This document shows positions 33,223-42,001 of a DNA stretch of 64,000 bases, piece after piece. How positions within the stretch are numbered: the first letter of the stretch is position 1; each line of letters opens with the position of its first letter. The notes beneath the pieces are model-generated. The model did no database searches and was not told the DNA's origin. It was given only the letters and a program-made list of their open reading frames with translations. This DNA comes from an uncultured Cellulosilyticum sp. (GTDB taxonomy: Bacteria > Bacillota > Clostridia > Lachnospirales > Cellulosilyticaceae), in assembly GCA_934725855.1 (NCBI GenBank), contig CAKVCL010000009.1:1-64000 (forward strand), given 5' to 3'. The position numbers and the translations under genes are program-made.

Positions 33223-34068
33223 CTAGTTGTAATAATTTTTGTCATAAAAACTTCCTCTATATGTCCTAAGACATTTATTAATGGTGCACCAACCATAAGT
33301 CGAACCGTTCTGTTTTCTATCCCACTTATAACGCATCAATGCACTTCGCCTAAACAGCCTATCAATCTGTGCTGCATTTCCACCTGTCCAAAAGATTAAA
33401 ATGTTAATTAGACTCATATCATCTTTCGAAGCATCGCCTGAGCCACTACCAAAGTGATAGAGCTGACTAAATCTTTCATTCCTACTTGCCTTTTCGATGA
33501 CTTCTCTATCATCCAACGGCTTCCCTTTCCCATTTATGGGTGGTGTGGTTAATAAGGTCTTTTCTTCTTGCCTAGCCAAATACTTAAGGTGTAAAGGCTT
33601 AATTGACTCAGTGCAATCTCGAAGCGCTGTATATGGTTCAATAACATTACCTGTTACTGTAAAGAATCGCCCCTTATCATAGCACTCAAAGTTTGCTTTC
33701 CTACAAGCGCCAACAGGCTTGCTACCAAGACAAATAACGTGTATTCCTTTTCCACTTGGCGATATTTCAGCATAACTATTGAGGGTAGTAAGCACCTCAT
33801 TAACTACTGAATCACGCACCTCTACACCATCAATATCTACTCCAAAGATGCCATCACCTAACATGAAACCTAATCCATCATAGAGGTCTACTACCTGCAA
33901 TGCTGTTTCATAATCGCACCATGTGCTTGGGTTGTTGCTCTGTGCCATGCCACCTGTTCTTGCGTTAAATGGCTTCTTATCGTACTTGCCACGCTTCTCA
34001 TCCCAATATAAGCGATATAGCACCCATCTGTTTTGTTCCTTTAGTTCTATTGGTATATTGTCATACAT
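33223..34068 (-). CDS. Archaeo-eukaryotic-type primase (NrS-1-like)
   Basis: A 281-residue DNA primase or primase-polymerase. It opens with NRWVLYRLYWDEKRGKYDKK and has TWCDYETALQVVDLYDGLGF, the metal-binding GVDIDGVE and SPSGKGIHVICLG, the conserved motifs of the AEP/NrS-1 polymerase group. A C-terminal helical domain (DMSLINILIFWTGGNAAQID) follows. It lies immediately upstream of the VirE helicase gene, the typical pairing. Confidence 0.88.
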   Translation of the reverse strand: MYDNIPIELKEQNRWVLYRLYWDEKRGKYDKKPFNARTGGMAQSNNPSTWCDYETALQVVDLYDGLGFMLGDGIFGVDIDGVEVRDSVVNEVLTTLNSYAEISPSGKGIHVICLGSKPVGACRKANFECYDKGRFFTVTGNVIEPYTALRDCTESIKPLHLKYLARQEEKTLLTTPPINGKGKPLDDREVIEKASRNERFSQLYHFGSGSGDASKDDMSLINILIFWTGGNAAQIDRLFRRSALMRYKWDRKQNGSTYGWCTINKCLRTYRGSFYDKNYYN

Positions 34069-34131
34069 CGTGTCATTCCCTCTCGTTGCCTTTTATAATA
34101 GAGGGCAGCACTAAGCCACCCATATGGTTAT

Positions 34132-34692
34132 TTAAAATGGTAATCCTTCTGTATCTTCCCATGAGGTATTAGAAGTATTGGTATTCGTTGTACCATCTTT
34201 CTTTAACATTAAAGGTTTTGGTAATTGCACCTTATCCAATTTATCCACTTCACAGGTATAACGCATGGTTGTAAAAAATCCCTGATTACCATCAATTTCA
34301 TATTCCTTTTCACCAAACACACCACCAAATTGTTTTCCTCTAAGTGATTGCTCGTTCCAATCCCATGTATAACCGCTATTACTACACTCAATATGATGAA
34401 TAAATGTCTTAAAGGCTTTCTTAATATGCTCATCTTTAGGTGTATCATCATCTGTTGGGCATGAAATACGATGTACTCCCTTCCATTTCTTATTCTTATC
34501 TTGATTTTCATATTGCTCTCTATAGAAGTTTTTATATTCTCCTTCTGCAATGTCAAAGTGAATAACTAATACACTGCCCCATCCATAACTTTCTTCTTTT
34601 GCTTCTAGCATCTTACATACATAAGCTCCTACTGGCAGTTTTTTCTTTCCTCCCATAATTTGTGTCGTTTCATATCCATTCCATTTCTTCAT
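34132..34692 (-). CDS. DUF669-like ssDNA-associated protein with SSB-type tail
   Basis: A 186-residue protein of the DUF669 group seen in phage recombination cassettes. Features: GAYVCKMLEAKEESYGWGSV, VIHFDIAEGEYKNFYREQYE and the C-terminal WEDTEGLPF. That tail imitates the acidic DDDIPF end of SSB, suggesting that it recruits the same partners. It stands between the XPF-type nuclease and primase genes. Confidence 0.75.
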   Translation of the reverse strand: MKKWNGYETTQIMGGKKKLPVGAYVCKMLEAKEESYGWGSVLVIHFDIAEGEYKNFYREQYENQDKNKKWKGVHRISCPTDDDTPKDEHIKKAFKTFIHHIECSNSGYTWDWNEQSLRGKQFGGVFGEKEYEIDGNQGFFTTMRYTCEVDKLDKVQLPKPLMLKKDGTTNTNTSNTSWEDTEGLPF

Positions 34693-34693
34693 G

Positions 34694-35218
34694 CTAAATT
34701 TCTCCTCTTTTTAGTTGTTCTCTTAAGTTGTAAATAAGTGTTTTATAAATAAAATCTCCACTATAAGTGTTGTCTTTCATAAATGTGACGTGTAGGTTAT
34801 ACCTTGCTTCAAATGCTTTAAGTGTTGCCATGAACCTTTTTGGTACATATCCGGTATTGTATCTTTCAAGCTGAATATCTTCATAACTTGCATTCTCTAT
34901 CAGGAAGTGAATCGTGCCTTTTACCCTGTTAAATTCAGCTTCAATACGTTCCCTCCCCTTTGTAAAATTGCCACTGACTTCTTCTAAATTTGCTTTTCTT
35001 TCAATCACGCATATATTTTGAAGATAATATAGCTTAGGATGATGCTCTAGTTGCACCTTTAACGTGTAATCACCTACATCCAATTTCTCATAACAAAACG
35101 GTATCTTGTGTTTCTCAAAATACTCCACAATATGACTGCACTTTTGTTCCCTTGTATCAATGACCACAATCGCCCTCTTTAGCACCTCATTAATCTCTTT
35201 ATCCGTATACCTAAACAT
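34694..35218 (-). CDS. ERCC4/XPF-type nuclease
   Basis: A 174-residue structure-specific nuclease. The active-site pattern is complete: AIVVIDTREQKC (D and the following E), LDVGDYTL, and ICVIERKANLEEVSG (the ERK motif). It lacks the helix-hairpin-helix domain of XPF, as usual in phages. It follows the Sak4-like ATPase gene by one base, forming a recombination module. Confidence 0.9.
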   Translation of the reverse strand: MFRYTDKEINEVLKRAIVVIDTREQKCSHIVEYFEKHKIPFCYEKLDVGDYTLKVQLEHHPKLYYLQNICVIERKANLEEVSGNFTKGRERIEAEFNRVKGTIHFLIENASYEDIQLERYNTGYVPKRFMATLKAFEARYNLHVTFMKDNTYSGDFIYKTLIYNLREQLKRGEI

Positions 35219-35219
35219 C

Positions 35220-35858
35220 TTAATATTCCTCTAATACCTTAAGGACAGATACAATATCATTTGGTATTTCATCTTCTTCAAAAGCATCTAGTGGTGTCTT
35301 AGCTGTGGAATTATTACTATGAGTCTCAAAAATATACTTTCCATCCTTACACCTAGCAAGTAATACCACATTAAACTTTGACTCTGGCACCAACTTATTG
35401 AGCTTCTTACCAGTCGTTTTCATCCGAGTCCACATATAGCCATCTTCTGTGCGTTCCGTTTCACTATGAGCTGTATAAATAACCGTTAAATCATCCCTTA
35501 GCTCACTTACAATATCCAAGATGCTATAAATATATACCACCAAGTCAGCCCATTTATCAAAGCCTTTCTCCTTTGACCTTCTAATCTCCTCACCAACCAT
35601 TACTCCATTTAAAGTGTCAATCACAATATATTTAAGCTGCGTTTTCTCACTAATACCCTTCATAAGTGCCAATATCTTATTTGGGTCATCTGTAGCCATA
35701 TAGTTTTTATTTTCACTGCAATATTGCTGCCTAAACCCACGCCAAGCACTACACTTTTTATCAGCATCAATAAAATAAGTTTCCTGTGGATTTAGATTTC
35801 TAAGTGATGTTGTCTTTCCTGCTCCTGATTCTCCAATAATGCAAATTGCCTTTGCCAT
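35220..35858 (-). CDS. Sak4-like recombination ATPase (RecA-like)
   Basis: A 212-residue AAA/RecA-fold protein. Walker A GESGAGKTT (about residues 8-16) is followed by IDADKKCSAWRGFRQQY, Walker B YIVIDTLNGV (near 80) and TVIYTAHSET, as in phage single-strand annealing proteins of the Sak4/AAA_24 group. It neighbours the XPF-type nuclease and Gam-like genes and probably helps phage DNA recombination and repair. Confidence 0.88.
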   Translation of the reverse strand: MAKAICIIGESGAGKTTSLRNLNPQETYFIDADKKCSAWRGFRQQYCSENKNYMATDDPNKILALMKGISEKTQLKYIVIDTLNGVMVGEEIRRSKEKGFDKWADLVVYIYSILDIVSELRDDLTVIYTAHSETERTEDGYMWTRMKTTGKKLNKLVPESKFNVVLLARCKDGKYIFETHSNNSTAKTPLDAFEEDEIPNDIVSVLKVLEEY

Positions 35859-35871
35859 GCGCTCGCCTCCT

Positions 35872-36399
35872 CTAATACTTGATTTCTAGCTTTTCTTCTG
35901 TCTTCACTATCTCAAGGCCTGGAATATTCAAAACCTCACCTGTATCAACGGCCACAATTCCATTTGGTGTGGTTAATAAGGTCTTTTTGAAATCTGCCCA
36001 TTTAAAGCTTAGGACTTCTTTGCGGTTAATCAACTCTTCTCTGTTGTTCTCTTTCGCCCATTTAATAAGCTCATCACTGTCCTTATCAATATCTATCTTT
36101 GGTTTCTTTACCACCACATCTCCACTTAATAACTTCACTTTCTTTTGAGTCTTCGTTTCATCCTGTGGCACTTGCTCAAATAAGGCTCGTAAGTGTCCTT
36201 GATGTTGTTCTTTCTTTTGCTTTAAACTATATTCTCTTTCCTCAAATTTCTCCTTTAGTAATTCGATTCTTGACTTATATAGTTCATTTAGCTCAGCTAT
36301 TGCCGTATCTAAGCCTTTTATCTTTTCAACAAGCTGATCCATTTCTACTTTTAACTCAAGTGTTCTTTGGTCTATCTCTATACTCTTTTTAGTTGCCAT
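35872..36399 (-). CDS. Mu Gam-like host-nuclease inhibitor
   Basis: A 175-residue protein with a long coiled-coil N-terminal half (KVEMDQLVEKIKGLDTAIAE onward) and a beta C-terminal half (VKLLSGDVVVKKPKIDI, then EVLSFKWADFKKTL). This is the Gam/Gp157-like pattern of proteins that bind DNA ends and shield them from host RecBCD/AddAB. It overlaps its upstream neighbour by 11 bases. Confidence 0.85.
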   Translation of the reverse strand: MATKKSIEIDQRTLELKVEMDQLVEKIKGLDTAIAELNELYKSRIELLKEKFEEREYSLKQKKEQHQGHLRALFEQVPQDETKTQKKVKLLSGDVVVKKPKIDIDKDSDELIKWAKENNREELINRKEVLSFKWADFKKTLLTTPNGIVAVDTGEVLNIPGLEIVKTEEKLEIKY

Positions 36400-36598
36400 T
36401 TTTTTGTTTGTCCCTTCTTAGCTTTAATACGTCGTTGTATCTCTTTACATATTCCATGCCTAGCACATCTTCTTGGCATAAATAAGTCATCAGTTCATTG
36501 ATAAGATGCTCATATTGCTCTATTTGCCAAATTAACATGACATTCTTACCTGTTAGCTCTGCATGTTCCATGAGCACTTTATAAATGAATTTATACAT
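36389..36598 (-). CDS. Hypothetical early protein, 69 residues
   Basis: A small helical protein (YKFIYKVLMEHAELTGKNVM, then EQYEHLINELMTYLC) without recognised motifs. It is near the start of the early operon and overlaps the Gam-like gene by 11 bases. The translational coupling supports a real gene. Confidence 0.6.
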   Translation of the reverse strand: MYKFIYKVLMEHAELTGKNVMLIWQIEQYEHLINELMTYLCQEDVLGMEYVKRYNDVLKLRRDKQKNGN

Positions 36599-36753
36599 TT
36601 TAGTGATTCCTTATTTAATATTTTTAGTTGCTAATACATTATGACTACTTGTCCTTTTGATTTTAAATTAATTTAACTTTTTTGTTTTGAAAAGTAGCTA
36701 ATTTAGCTGTATAAAAAAATCAACTTACTATTTTTAAGTTATTTTAAACAATT

Positions 36754-36993
36754 CTATATTGCTCTTAGTAAATTGTCCAAATCAATAGCCCTTATTTTCA
36801 TTGTTCCCAGCTTAATTGTTGGTATCTCACCTCTTTTAATCATGTAGTACACAGCTTCTTTAGTAACACCAAGAATATTTGCAACTTCTGCAACTGTATA
36901 TAACTGTTTACCATTACTAATTGTTGCCTTTTCAAGCTCTTCAATCCTACTATCCAAGTGCTTAATTTGATCGATTAAATCTTCCATTCTCAT
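36754..36993 (-). CDS. Excisionase-type helix-turn-helix protein
   Basis: A 79-residue protein with an N-terminal coiled segment (DQIKHLDSRIEELEKATIS) and a winged HTH_17/MerR-like domain (LYTVAEVANILGVTKEAVYY, then MIKRGEIPTIKLGTMKIRAI), as in Xis proteins. It is the first early gene, facing the repressor across the operator region. It may act as excisionase or as an early regulator. Confidence 0.8.
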   Translation of the reverse strand: MRMEDLIDQIKHLDSRIEELEKATISNGKQLYTVAEVANILGVTKEAVYYMIKRGEIPTIKLGTMKIRAIDLDNLLRAI

Positions 36994-37377
36994 AGTTATT
37001 TATTCCTTTCCTTGTTATTTTATATCTAGGTGAACATTGATTTTTAGATAATATGCTTTCACTCCTTTTAATTTTATTTAATATCTTTCCAATTTTTTTC
37101 ATGAAATAGTTTACATATAGTCGGTCATACTATATTATGAGTACATGTCTTTATTTATAATGTTAATTTTAGCGGAATTAATTAATTTATAAATTAAAGT
37201 CACATTTTTATTTTGAATAAAACGTAATTTACTTGTAAAAAAATAACTTTTCTATATAGTAACCCAGTTCACAAGCGTCTATTTAGTAGACATAAGTTAC
37301 TATATTATCTTAATAGCTAATTGTAAATATAAATTTCGCAAAAAAAATTTGTAATTTTTTCTAAGGAGTAAAGAAAT
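36994..37377. promoter_or_regulatory. Immunity region: divergent early and repressor promoters with operators
   Basis: A 384-base non-coding gap between the excisionase-like gene and the repressor. It contains a perfect inverted pair TATAGTAAC (37255-37263) and GTTACTATA (37296-37304), with a second perfect dyad GTCTA-TTTAG-TAGAC (37277-37291) centred between them. These are candidate repressor operators. The AAGGAG of the repressor gene lies 9 bases before its start. Confidence 0.6.
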
Positions 37378-37782
37378 ATGCAACGCACTATAAGCGAAGG
37401 AAAGAATATCGGTACAGTTATACGAAACTTATGTGCCGAGAAGAATATTACAGTCGTTGAATTGGAAAGAAAATGCAATTTAGGTAATGGAAGTATAAAA
37501 AGATGGGAAGATGGTGCCAGTCCTACTGTTAAAGCATTGTTACCCATATCAGACTATTTCAATGTAAGTTTAGACTATCTTACTGGCAGAACTACTCAAC
37601 GTGATCAATTTGAAGAATGGAATAGAAAATATAATACTAAAAGATTAGCTGAAGAAGCTAAATTCTTTGATTCATTAGGCAAATTAAAATCTATTTTTGC
37701 TGAAATTGGAATGGTTGATATGAACGATCACGATATACTGTTACTAAAGGAATATCTAAAAGTATTAAAAAAATTACACTAA
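37378..37782 (+). CDS. Phage repressor, XRE/cI type
   Basis: A 134-residue DNA-binding protein. Residues ~10-68 form a lambda-repressor-like HTH: GTVIRNLCAEKNITVVELER, KCNLGNGSIKRWEDGASPTV and ISDYFNVSLDYLTGRT. A charged C-terminal half follows and no cleavage motif (Ala-Gly) or Ser-Lys peptidase is seen, so SOS autocleavage is not expected. It is the only plus-strand regulator at the right end, facing the early operon, and it should maintain lysogeny. Confidence 0.88.
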   Translation: MQRTISEGKNIGTVIRNLCAEKNITVVELERKCNLGNGSIKRWEDGASPTVKALLPISDYFNVSLDYLTGRTTQRDQFEEWNRKYNTKRLAEEAKFFDSLGKLKSIFAEIGMVDMNDHDILLLKEYLKVLKKLH

Positions 37783-37793
37783 TATGCTCATAC

Positions 37794-37846
37794 TATAGAT
37801 AAACCAGCTTGACTTCTCATATATACCGTATGTTTTATTGCTTTTT
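37794..37846. repeat. 53-bp inverted repeat, right copy
   Basis: It starts 11 bases after the repressor stop and is the exact reverse complement of 1974-2026. The two copies bracket most of the prophage. It has no terminator shape. Confidence 0.8.
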
Positions 37847-37865
37847 CATCTTGTATATAACATAT

Positions 37866-38128
37866 GAAATTGGAACCAGTTAGTCATTGAAATCGGATTC
37901 ACTTATATTATCAATTAGTACTATAATAATTAGCTATTTACATGAAGCCTCTACAAGTATGAATAATTGCCCTAGAAAGCATCCTATGAAAAATAGGGCT
38001 TAAAGATACACAATTGTATCATAATTGTCACTTCAAATAAATAGTTCGCTACGCCTAAATATCATATTATTCTCAATTGGTATTTCGGGTGACTCCGATT
38101 TTGGAATGCAAAGTGGTTCCTATTTGGA
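37866..38128. mobile_element. IS21-like end relic without transposase
   Basis: GTGAATCCGATTT...GGTTCCAATTT on the minus strand (37902-37866) and GTGACTCCGATTT...GGTTCCTATTT on the plus strand (38089-38127) form an imperfect inverted pair of about 38 bases. The double-motif ends recall IS21-type multiple terminal repeats. The ~185 bases between hold no istA or istB. It is probably a solo remnant; the family is a guess. Confidence 0.4.
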
Positions 38129-38274
38129 TTATTATATACGCTTATTGCAGTGATGATATAAATGATGACCGAACTTAAATGCATATATCAGCAAAATAGG
38201 AGAAAGTATTTTTGAATAAATTATACATTTCTTCAAATACTATCAGTATATATGGCAAAAATGGAGGCAGTTTA

Positions 38275-38715
38275 ATGTTTAAGTATATACTTCTTAAGTA
38301 TGAAGCATTAATGTATAAGCTATTTGGATATGACGCACTAGTGAGATCAGAAGATGGCATTATTCTTGTTGGTGGTATTTTTATTGGAATGATGATTATG
38401 GCAGTAGTATCTGGATTCTTTATTTTTAGATTGTATAAGGTTGAAGATGCTGGCAGAAGTAAAGTTAAGATGATTAGAATTGATAAAGGATATAAAAGTA
38501 AATTTGTTGTTAGTTTTAATACAATATTTGAAGCTATTCAACAGGTGCTATTGTTATCATTTAGTCCATTTTTTACAATTAAGCAGTTTACTGAAAGAGA
38601 TGAGAAAAGAACAAAACGATTTCTAATTATTATGTTTATAGTAGCTGTATTTATACTTTGTTTAACGATAACATCTATTGTTACTGTAATAGATATCACT
38701 CACATATCTAGATGA
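38275..38715 (+). CDS. Prophage-end membrane protein, two transmembrane segments
   Basis: About 146 residues with membrane spans near residues 27-50 (GIILVGGIFIGMMIMAVVSG) and near the C-terminus (FLIIMFIVAVFILCLTITSI), linked by a basic cytosolic stretch. The ATG at 38275 has GGAGG 7 bases ahead; a TTG 21 codons upstream is less likely. No family recognised. It lies between the repressor and attR and runs opposite to the phage operons, typical of genes expressed in the lysogen (for example superinfection exclusion). Confidence 0.6.
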   Translation: MFKYILLKYEALMYKLFGYDALVRSEDGIILVGGIFIGMMIMAVVSGFFIFRLYKVEDAGRSKVKMIRIDKGYKSKFVVSFNTIFEAIQQVLLLSFSPFFTIKQFTERDEKRTKRFLIIMFIVAVFILCLTITSIVTVIDITHISR

Positions 38716-38779
38716 TTTTAAAAGAGCAATAAATAAAATTAAAAAATTTTAATGAGCATGAAATTGCATTAAGTTCGGT

Positions 38780-38795
38780 AAAAGTTCGGTAAAAA
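38780..38795. repeat. Candidate attR core of the prophage
   Basis: AAAAGTTCGGTAAAAA, the exact direct repeat of 111-126, within a tandem AAGTTCGGTAAAA pair. It lies just downstream of the tRNA-Pro terminator. Joining the two ends would restore a chromosome with tRNA-Pro followed by the DNA left of 110. Confidence 0.7.
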
Positions 38796-38821
38796 GGACT
38801 ATAGAGTAAGATATGGAGCGA

Positions 38822-38867
38822 TATAATAAAATAAAAAGTCCTTGAAACCTAAGAGCTTCAAGGACTT
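38822..38867 (-). terminator. Terminator of the tRNA-Pro transcript
   Basis: AAGTCCTTGAA (38836-38846) pairs perfectly with TTCAAGGACTT (38857-38867), followed on the minus strand by TTTTTATTTTATT. Confidence 0.9.
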
Positions 38868-38876
38868 ACATATAAT

Positions 38877-38948
38877 CGGAGTGACGCGACTCGAACGCGC
38901 GATCTCTAGACCCCCAGTCTAGCGCCTTACCAACTAGGCCACACCCCG
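38877..38948 (-). tRNA. tRNA-Pro (GGG)
   Basis: A 72-nt cloverleaf. The acceptor stem pairs CGGGGTG with CACTCCG (one G-T pair), the D arm contains GGCCTAGTTGGTAAGGC, the anticodon stem CTAGA/TCTAG encloses CTGGGGG with anticodon GGG, and the T arm carries GTTCGAGTC. No CCA is encoded. The prophage lies just beyond its terminator, not inside the gene, so it is not itself the attachment site. Confidence 0.93.
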
Positions 38949-39032
38949 AAAATGCATATAGAATATTGCTTTATTTATTATATTATAGCAGATTGAAATA
39001 AAAAGTAAAGTATTACCAAATAATTCTCTTCT

Positions 39033-39710
39033 TTATTCATACAACTTCTCTCTATTTTTCCAGCTTATAAATCCATACATATCATTTAAAAAGAATATCA
39101 CAAAGTTAACAGCTACTGGTATATACATGGGATTTTCTATGGATGCCAGTATCCACAATACTATCAGCACAATATCATTTGATGCATATCCAAGTGCATA
39201 ATAGGAGGTTCGTAACATGGTGAGTGATGCAGCCAAGAAACTTGTTGTAATTGAAATCGTACTAAACACAATATTAGGTGTATTCAATGCACGAAGTATC
39301 AAATAAAAAACAACTGTCACTATCGTTCCAAAAAATACAAGACTTACAATATGTTTTAATGTAAGCTTTTGAATCGCAACTTCCTTCCCGTTTTCTGCTG
39401 GATTTTTTATCCAGGTAATTGCCGACCATATTGCCATTGGCATAGACATACCCAAATAAGTAATCATTTCTCCCCAATAGTGAAATCGCCATGAAATTAT
39501 TCCATACAGAATACTAAATACAATCATAAGTATCTGTGCCCATACATTTCCTTTAGCTGCAAATATCAATGATGTGACGCCTACACATGCTGCAATCAAT
39601 GTAAGAAAATCAATATTTCCGGTTAGTATGTTAGAAAATATGACTACAACCAAAGAGCCCAGCCATAATCCCCATTCTTTTCCTGTCAAATTTTTAATTG
39701 GATCGTTCAT
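39033..39710 (-). CDS. pnuC: Nicotinamide mononucleotide/riboside transporter PnuC
   Basis: About 225 residues with seven membrane segments, the PnuC fold. KEWGLWLGSLVVVIFSNIL, ILYGIISWRFHYWGEMITYL and the C-terminal IPVAVNFVIFFLNDMYGFIS then WKNREK are characteristic, with tryptophans lining the substrate path. It imports NAD+ precursors. The ATG at 39710 has GGAGGA about 6 bases ahead; it follows the MerR gene closely and may share its transcript. Confidence 0.9.
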   Translation of the reverse strand: MNDPIKNLTGKEWGLWLGSLVVVIFSNILTGNIDFLTLIAACVGVTSLIFAAKGNVWAQILMIVFSILYGIISWRFHYWGEMITYLGMSMPMAIWSAITWIKNPAENGKEVAIQKLTLKHIVSLVFFGTIVTVVFYLILRALNTPNIVFSTISITTSFLAASLTMLRTSYYALGYASNDIVLIVLWILASIENPMYIPVAVNFVIFFLNDMYGFISWKNREKLYE

Positions 39711-39732
39711 TACTCTCTCCTCCAATTTCGAT

Positions 39733-40617
39733 TTATCTAATTATACCACCCTTTTTTTGTCTGTCCACCTCATACTCTCTTAAAATTTTAGTTTCATATC
39801 GAACCGGAATACAGATTTCTGTCACAAATTTATCCTGATTGTTAGTAATTCCATAATCAATCAGCGTAATTTCACGAGAAAATCCTGTAATCTTCATTTT
39901 GTGCTTTTTTATATAATCAAGAAGTTTTCTGTATTGAATAGCAGCTTCCGTATGACTGCCGCAAAATCGTATTCGTACACAAAGTGTTTCTGGTAAGATA
40001 GAAGTCTTTCCTGTATAGATATCCTCCTGATCCAATATTAAAAATGCTCCATCATATTGTTCTATTTCACCTTCAAGCAAGTGCTCCTTAGAAATGCCTA
40101 CGCCCACCTTACCGAGAAATACAACTGCCTCGACATCTGATTGATCCAATTGCCGAATTGGAGCTTCCATATCCCAAAATCCCTCGATTTTTAAAGGATT
40201 ATCCACCCATACCATCCTACTAGCTGGAAGATTTACAAGTGACACAGTATCCAGTGGTACACTTTGTGCATCCTCTAACCAATTAAGACGATGTTCAATT
40301 TTCTGCTCAATACGTTTTAACTCCTGTTGTTTTTGAATCACTATTTTTTTCTGATGACGCAGTTTTTCTTCAATACAGCTTACATCTTTATTCTGTAAAA
40401 AATTCTCTATTTCAGAGAGCGGCATATCCAGTACCCGTAAATAACGGATGGTATTAAGCACTTCAAATTGCTCTGTACCATAATACCGATATCCGGATTC
40501 TGGTGAAATATATTTTGGCTTTAATAGCCCGATATTTTCATAGTGCCTTAAGCTGCTGACACTAAGATGAAACATCTTTGCCACATCTCCGATGCAAAAT
40601 AAGTTTTTCTTATCCAC
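39733..40617 (-). CDS. MerR-family regulator with GyrI-like effector domain
   Basis: A 294-residue activator. The N-terminal winged HTH reads FCIGDVAKMFHLSVSSLRHY and ENIGLLKPKYISPESGYRYY, followed by a dimerising helix (EKLRHQKKIVIQKQQELKRI). Residues ~130-280 form a GyrI/BmrR-like ligand-binding domain (VSLVNLPASRMVWVDNP, VCVRIRFCG-like). This is the BmrR layout for sensing lipophilic drugs. It is coupled to the MATE exporter gene (3 bases apart), whose promoter at 42006-42036 has the MerR-type operator. Confidence 0.9.
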   Translation of the reverse strand: MDKKNLFCIGDVAKMFHLSVSSLRHYENIGLLKPKYISPESGYRYYGTEQFEVLNTIRYLRVLDMPLSEIENFLQNKDVSCIEEKLRHQKKIVIQKQQELKRIEQKIEHRLNWLEDAQSVPLDTVSLVNLPASRMVWVDNPLKIEGFWDMEAPIRQLDQSDVEAVVFLGKVGVGISKEHLLEGEIEQYDGAFLILDQEDIYTGKTSILPETLCVRIRFCGSHTEAAIQYRKLLDYIKKHKMKITGFSREITLIDYGITNNQDKFVTEICIPVRYETKILREYEVDRQKKGGIIR

Positions 40618-40620
40618 GTC

Positions 40621-41970
40621 TTAATCCCCCTCTATATTCTTGCGCTGTATTATTATAAACGCTATCACACAGATGAGTACAGACAATAAAGAACCGGCAG
40701 CTGTTGCTAATCCCATCGGAAACAATGTGCTAGGGAAAAGCTGTGATGTCAAATATACGCCCGGTATACGAATTAATACAATAGAAAGAATGTTATGCAA
40801 AAATGATAACCCTGATTTTCCACATGCACAAAAATACCCGCTAAAACTAAAGTGTATACCTGCAAAAACACTATCCCAAATATACCCTCTCAGATATTGC
40901 CCTCCTAAACAAATCACATCAATTCCCCCAGCAGCACTCCTATCCGTAAACAATGCTACGATTGGTTCTGCCAAAAATTGAATCGTAATCGCCGAAATTA
41001 CTCCAAAGCTCACAGCAAATAAGACCGCATACTGCAAAGTCTGTATCGCACGCTTTGGCTTTTTTGCTCCTATATTCTGGGCCCCAAGGGCAGAAACCGT
41101 AGATAACATCGATGATGGGATCAAGAAAAGAAAACTCATGATTTTTTCTACTATCCCCACCGCTGCTGCATCATTCAGCCCTCTACGGTTAGCGATAATA
41201 GTAATAACAATAAATGCAATCTGAATTAGACCATCCTGCAAAGCAATGGGAATGCCTATAGATAGAATCTTTCCCATTGCCTTACGGTAGGGTTTAAAAT
41301 CACTCTTACAAAGAACAATGCTGCGCTTTTTCAATATAAAAATTAAAGATACAACCACACTAATTGCCTGTGAAACTGTCGTTCCCAATGCAGCACCAAC
41401 AGGTCCAAATTGAAGCATACCAATGAAAATATAATCAAGAACGATGTTGGCAATACATGCTACCGCAATAAAATACATTGGACTTTTACTATCTCCCATA
41501 CCACGAAAAATAGAACTGATAATGTTATATGCAGTGATAAACGGAATTCCAATAAAACAGATCGTCAGATATGCCACTGTGCCATTTACAGCTTCGTTAG
41601 GAGTAGACATTGCAACCACAATTGGATGAACCAACACTAATAACAGCACTGTCAGCCCAAGAGAAACAGCCATAAACAAAGTTATGGTATTTCCTATATT
41701 CTGTGCTACGCATTTATGCTCACCCTCGCCAACAGCCTGCCCTATGCTGACTGTAGTTCCCATGGCAAGTCCTACAATCATGACCGTTAACATATGCATT
41801 ACCTGCGAACCTATGGATACAGCTGTTGTACTAGCTACTCCATCAAATTGTCCAATAATAAATAAATCAGCCATGCCATAAAGTGTCTGTAAAAAATATG
41901 AAAGTAAATATGGTAGAGAAAATAGAACAACATTTCTGAATACGCTACCATTTGTAAGGTTCTTTTCCAT
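40621..41970 (-). CDS. MATE-family multidrug exporter
   Basis: A 449-residue, 12-helix antiporter that expels cationic drugs using Na+ or H+. FRNVVLFSLPYLLSYFLQTL, YGMADLFIIGQFDG and the second-half repeat (GKILSIGIPIALQDGLIQIA, then VGIVEKIMSFLFLIPSSMLS) match the two-bundle MATE fold. The binding site and promoter lie upstream at 42006-42036. It forms an operon with the MerR regulator, which should induce it on drug binding. Confidence 0.93.
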   Translation of the reverse strand: MEKNLTNGSVFRNVVLFSLPYLLSYFLQTLYGMADLFIIGQFDGVASTTAVSIGSQVMHMLTVMIVGLAMGTTVSIGQAVGEGEHKCVAQNIGNTITLFMAVSLGLTVLLLVLVHPIVVAMSTPNEAVNGTVAYLTICFIGIPFITAYNIISSIFRGMGDSKSPMYFIAVACIANIVLDYIFIGMLQFGPVGAALGTTVSQAISVVVSLIFILKKRSIVLCKSDFKPYRKAMGKILSIGIPIALQDGLIQIAFIVITIIANRRGLNDAAAVGIVEKIMSFLFLIPSSMLSTVSALGAQNIGAKKPKRAIQTLQYAVLFAVSFGVISAITIQFLAEPIVALFTDRSAAGGIDVICLGGQYLRGYIWDSVFAGIHFSFSGYFCACGKSGLSFLHNILSIVLIRIPGVYLTSQLFPSTLFPMGLATAAGSLLSVLICVIAFIIIQRKNIEGD

Positions 41971-42001
41971 TTTTGTTTTCCTCTTCTGCTTAATGTGTTT
42001 T

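Noticed and set aside
38877..38948. tRNA-Pro as the phage attachment site
   Set aside because: No part of the tRNA is duplicated at the left end; the direct repeats lie beyond its terminator.
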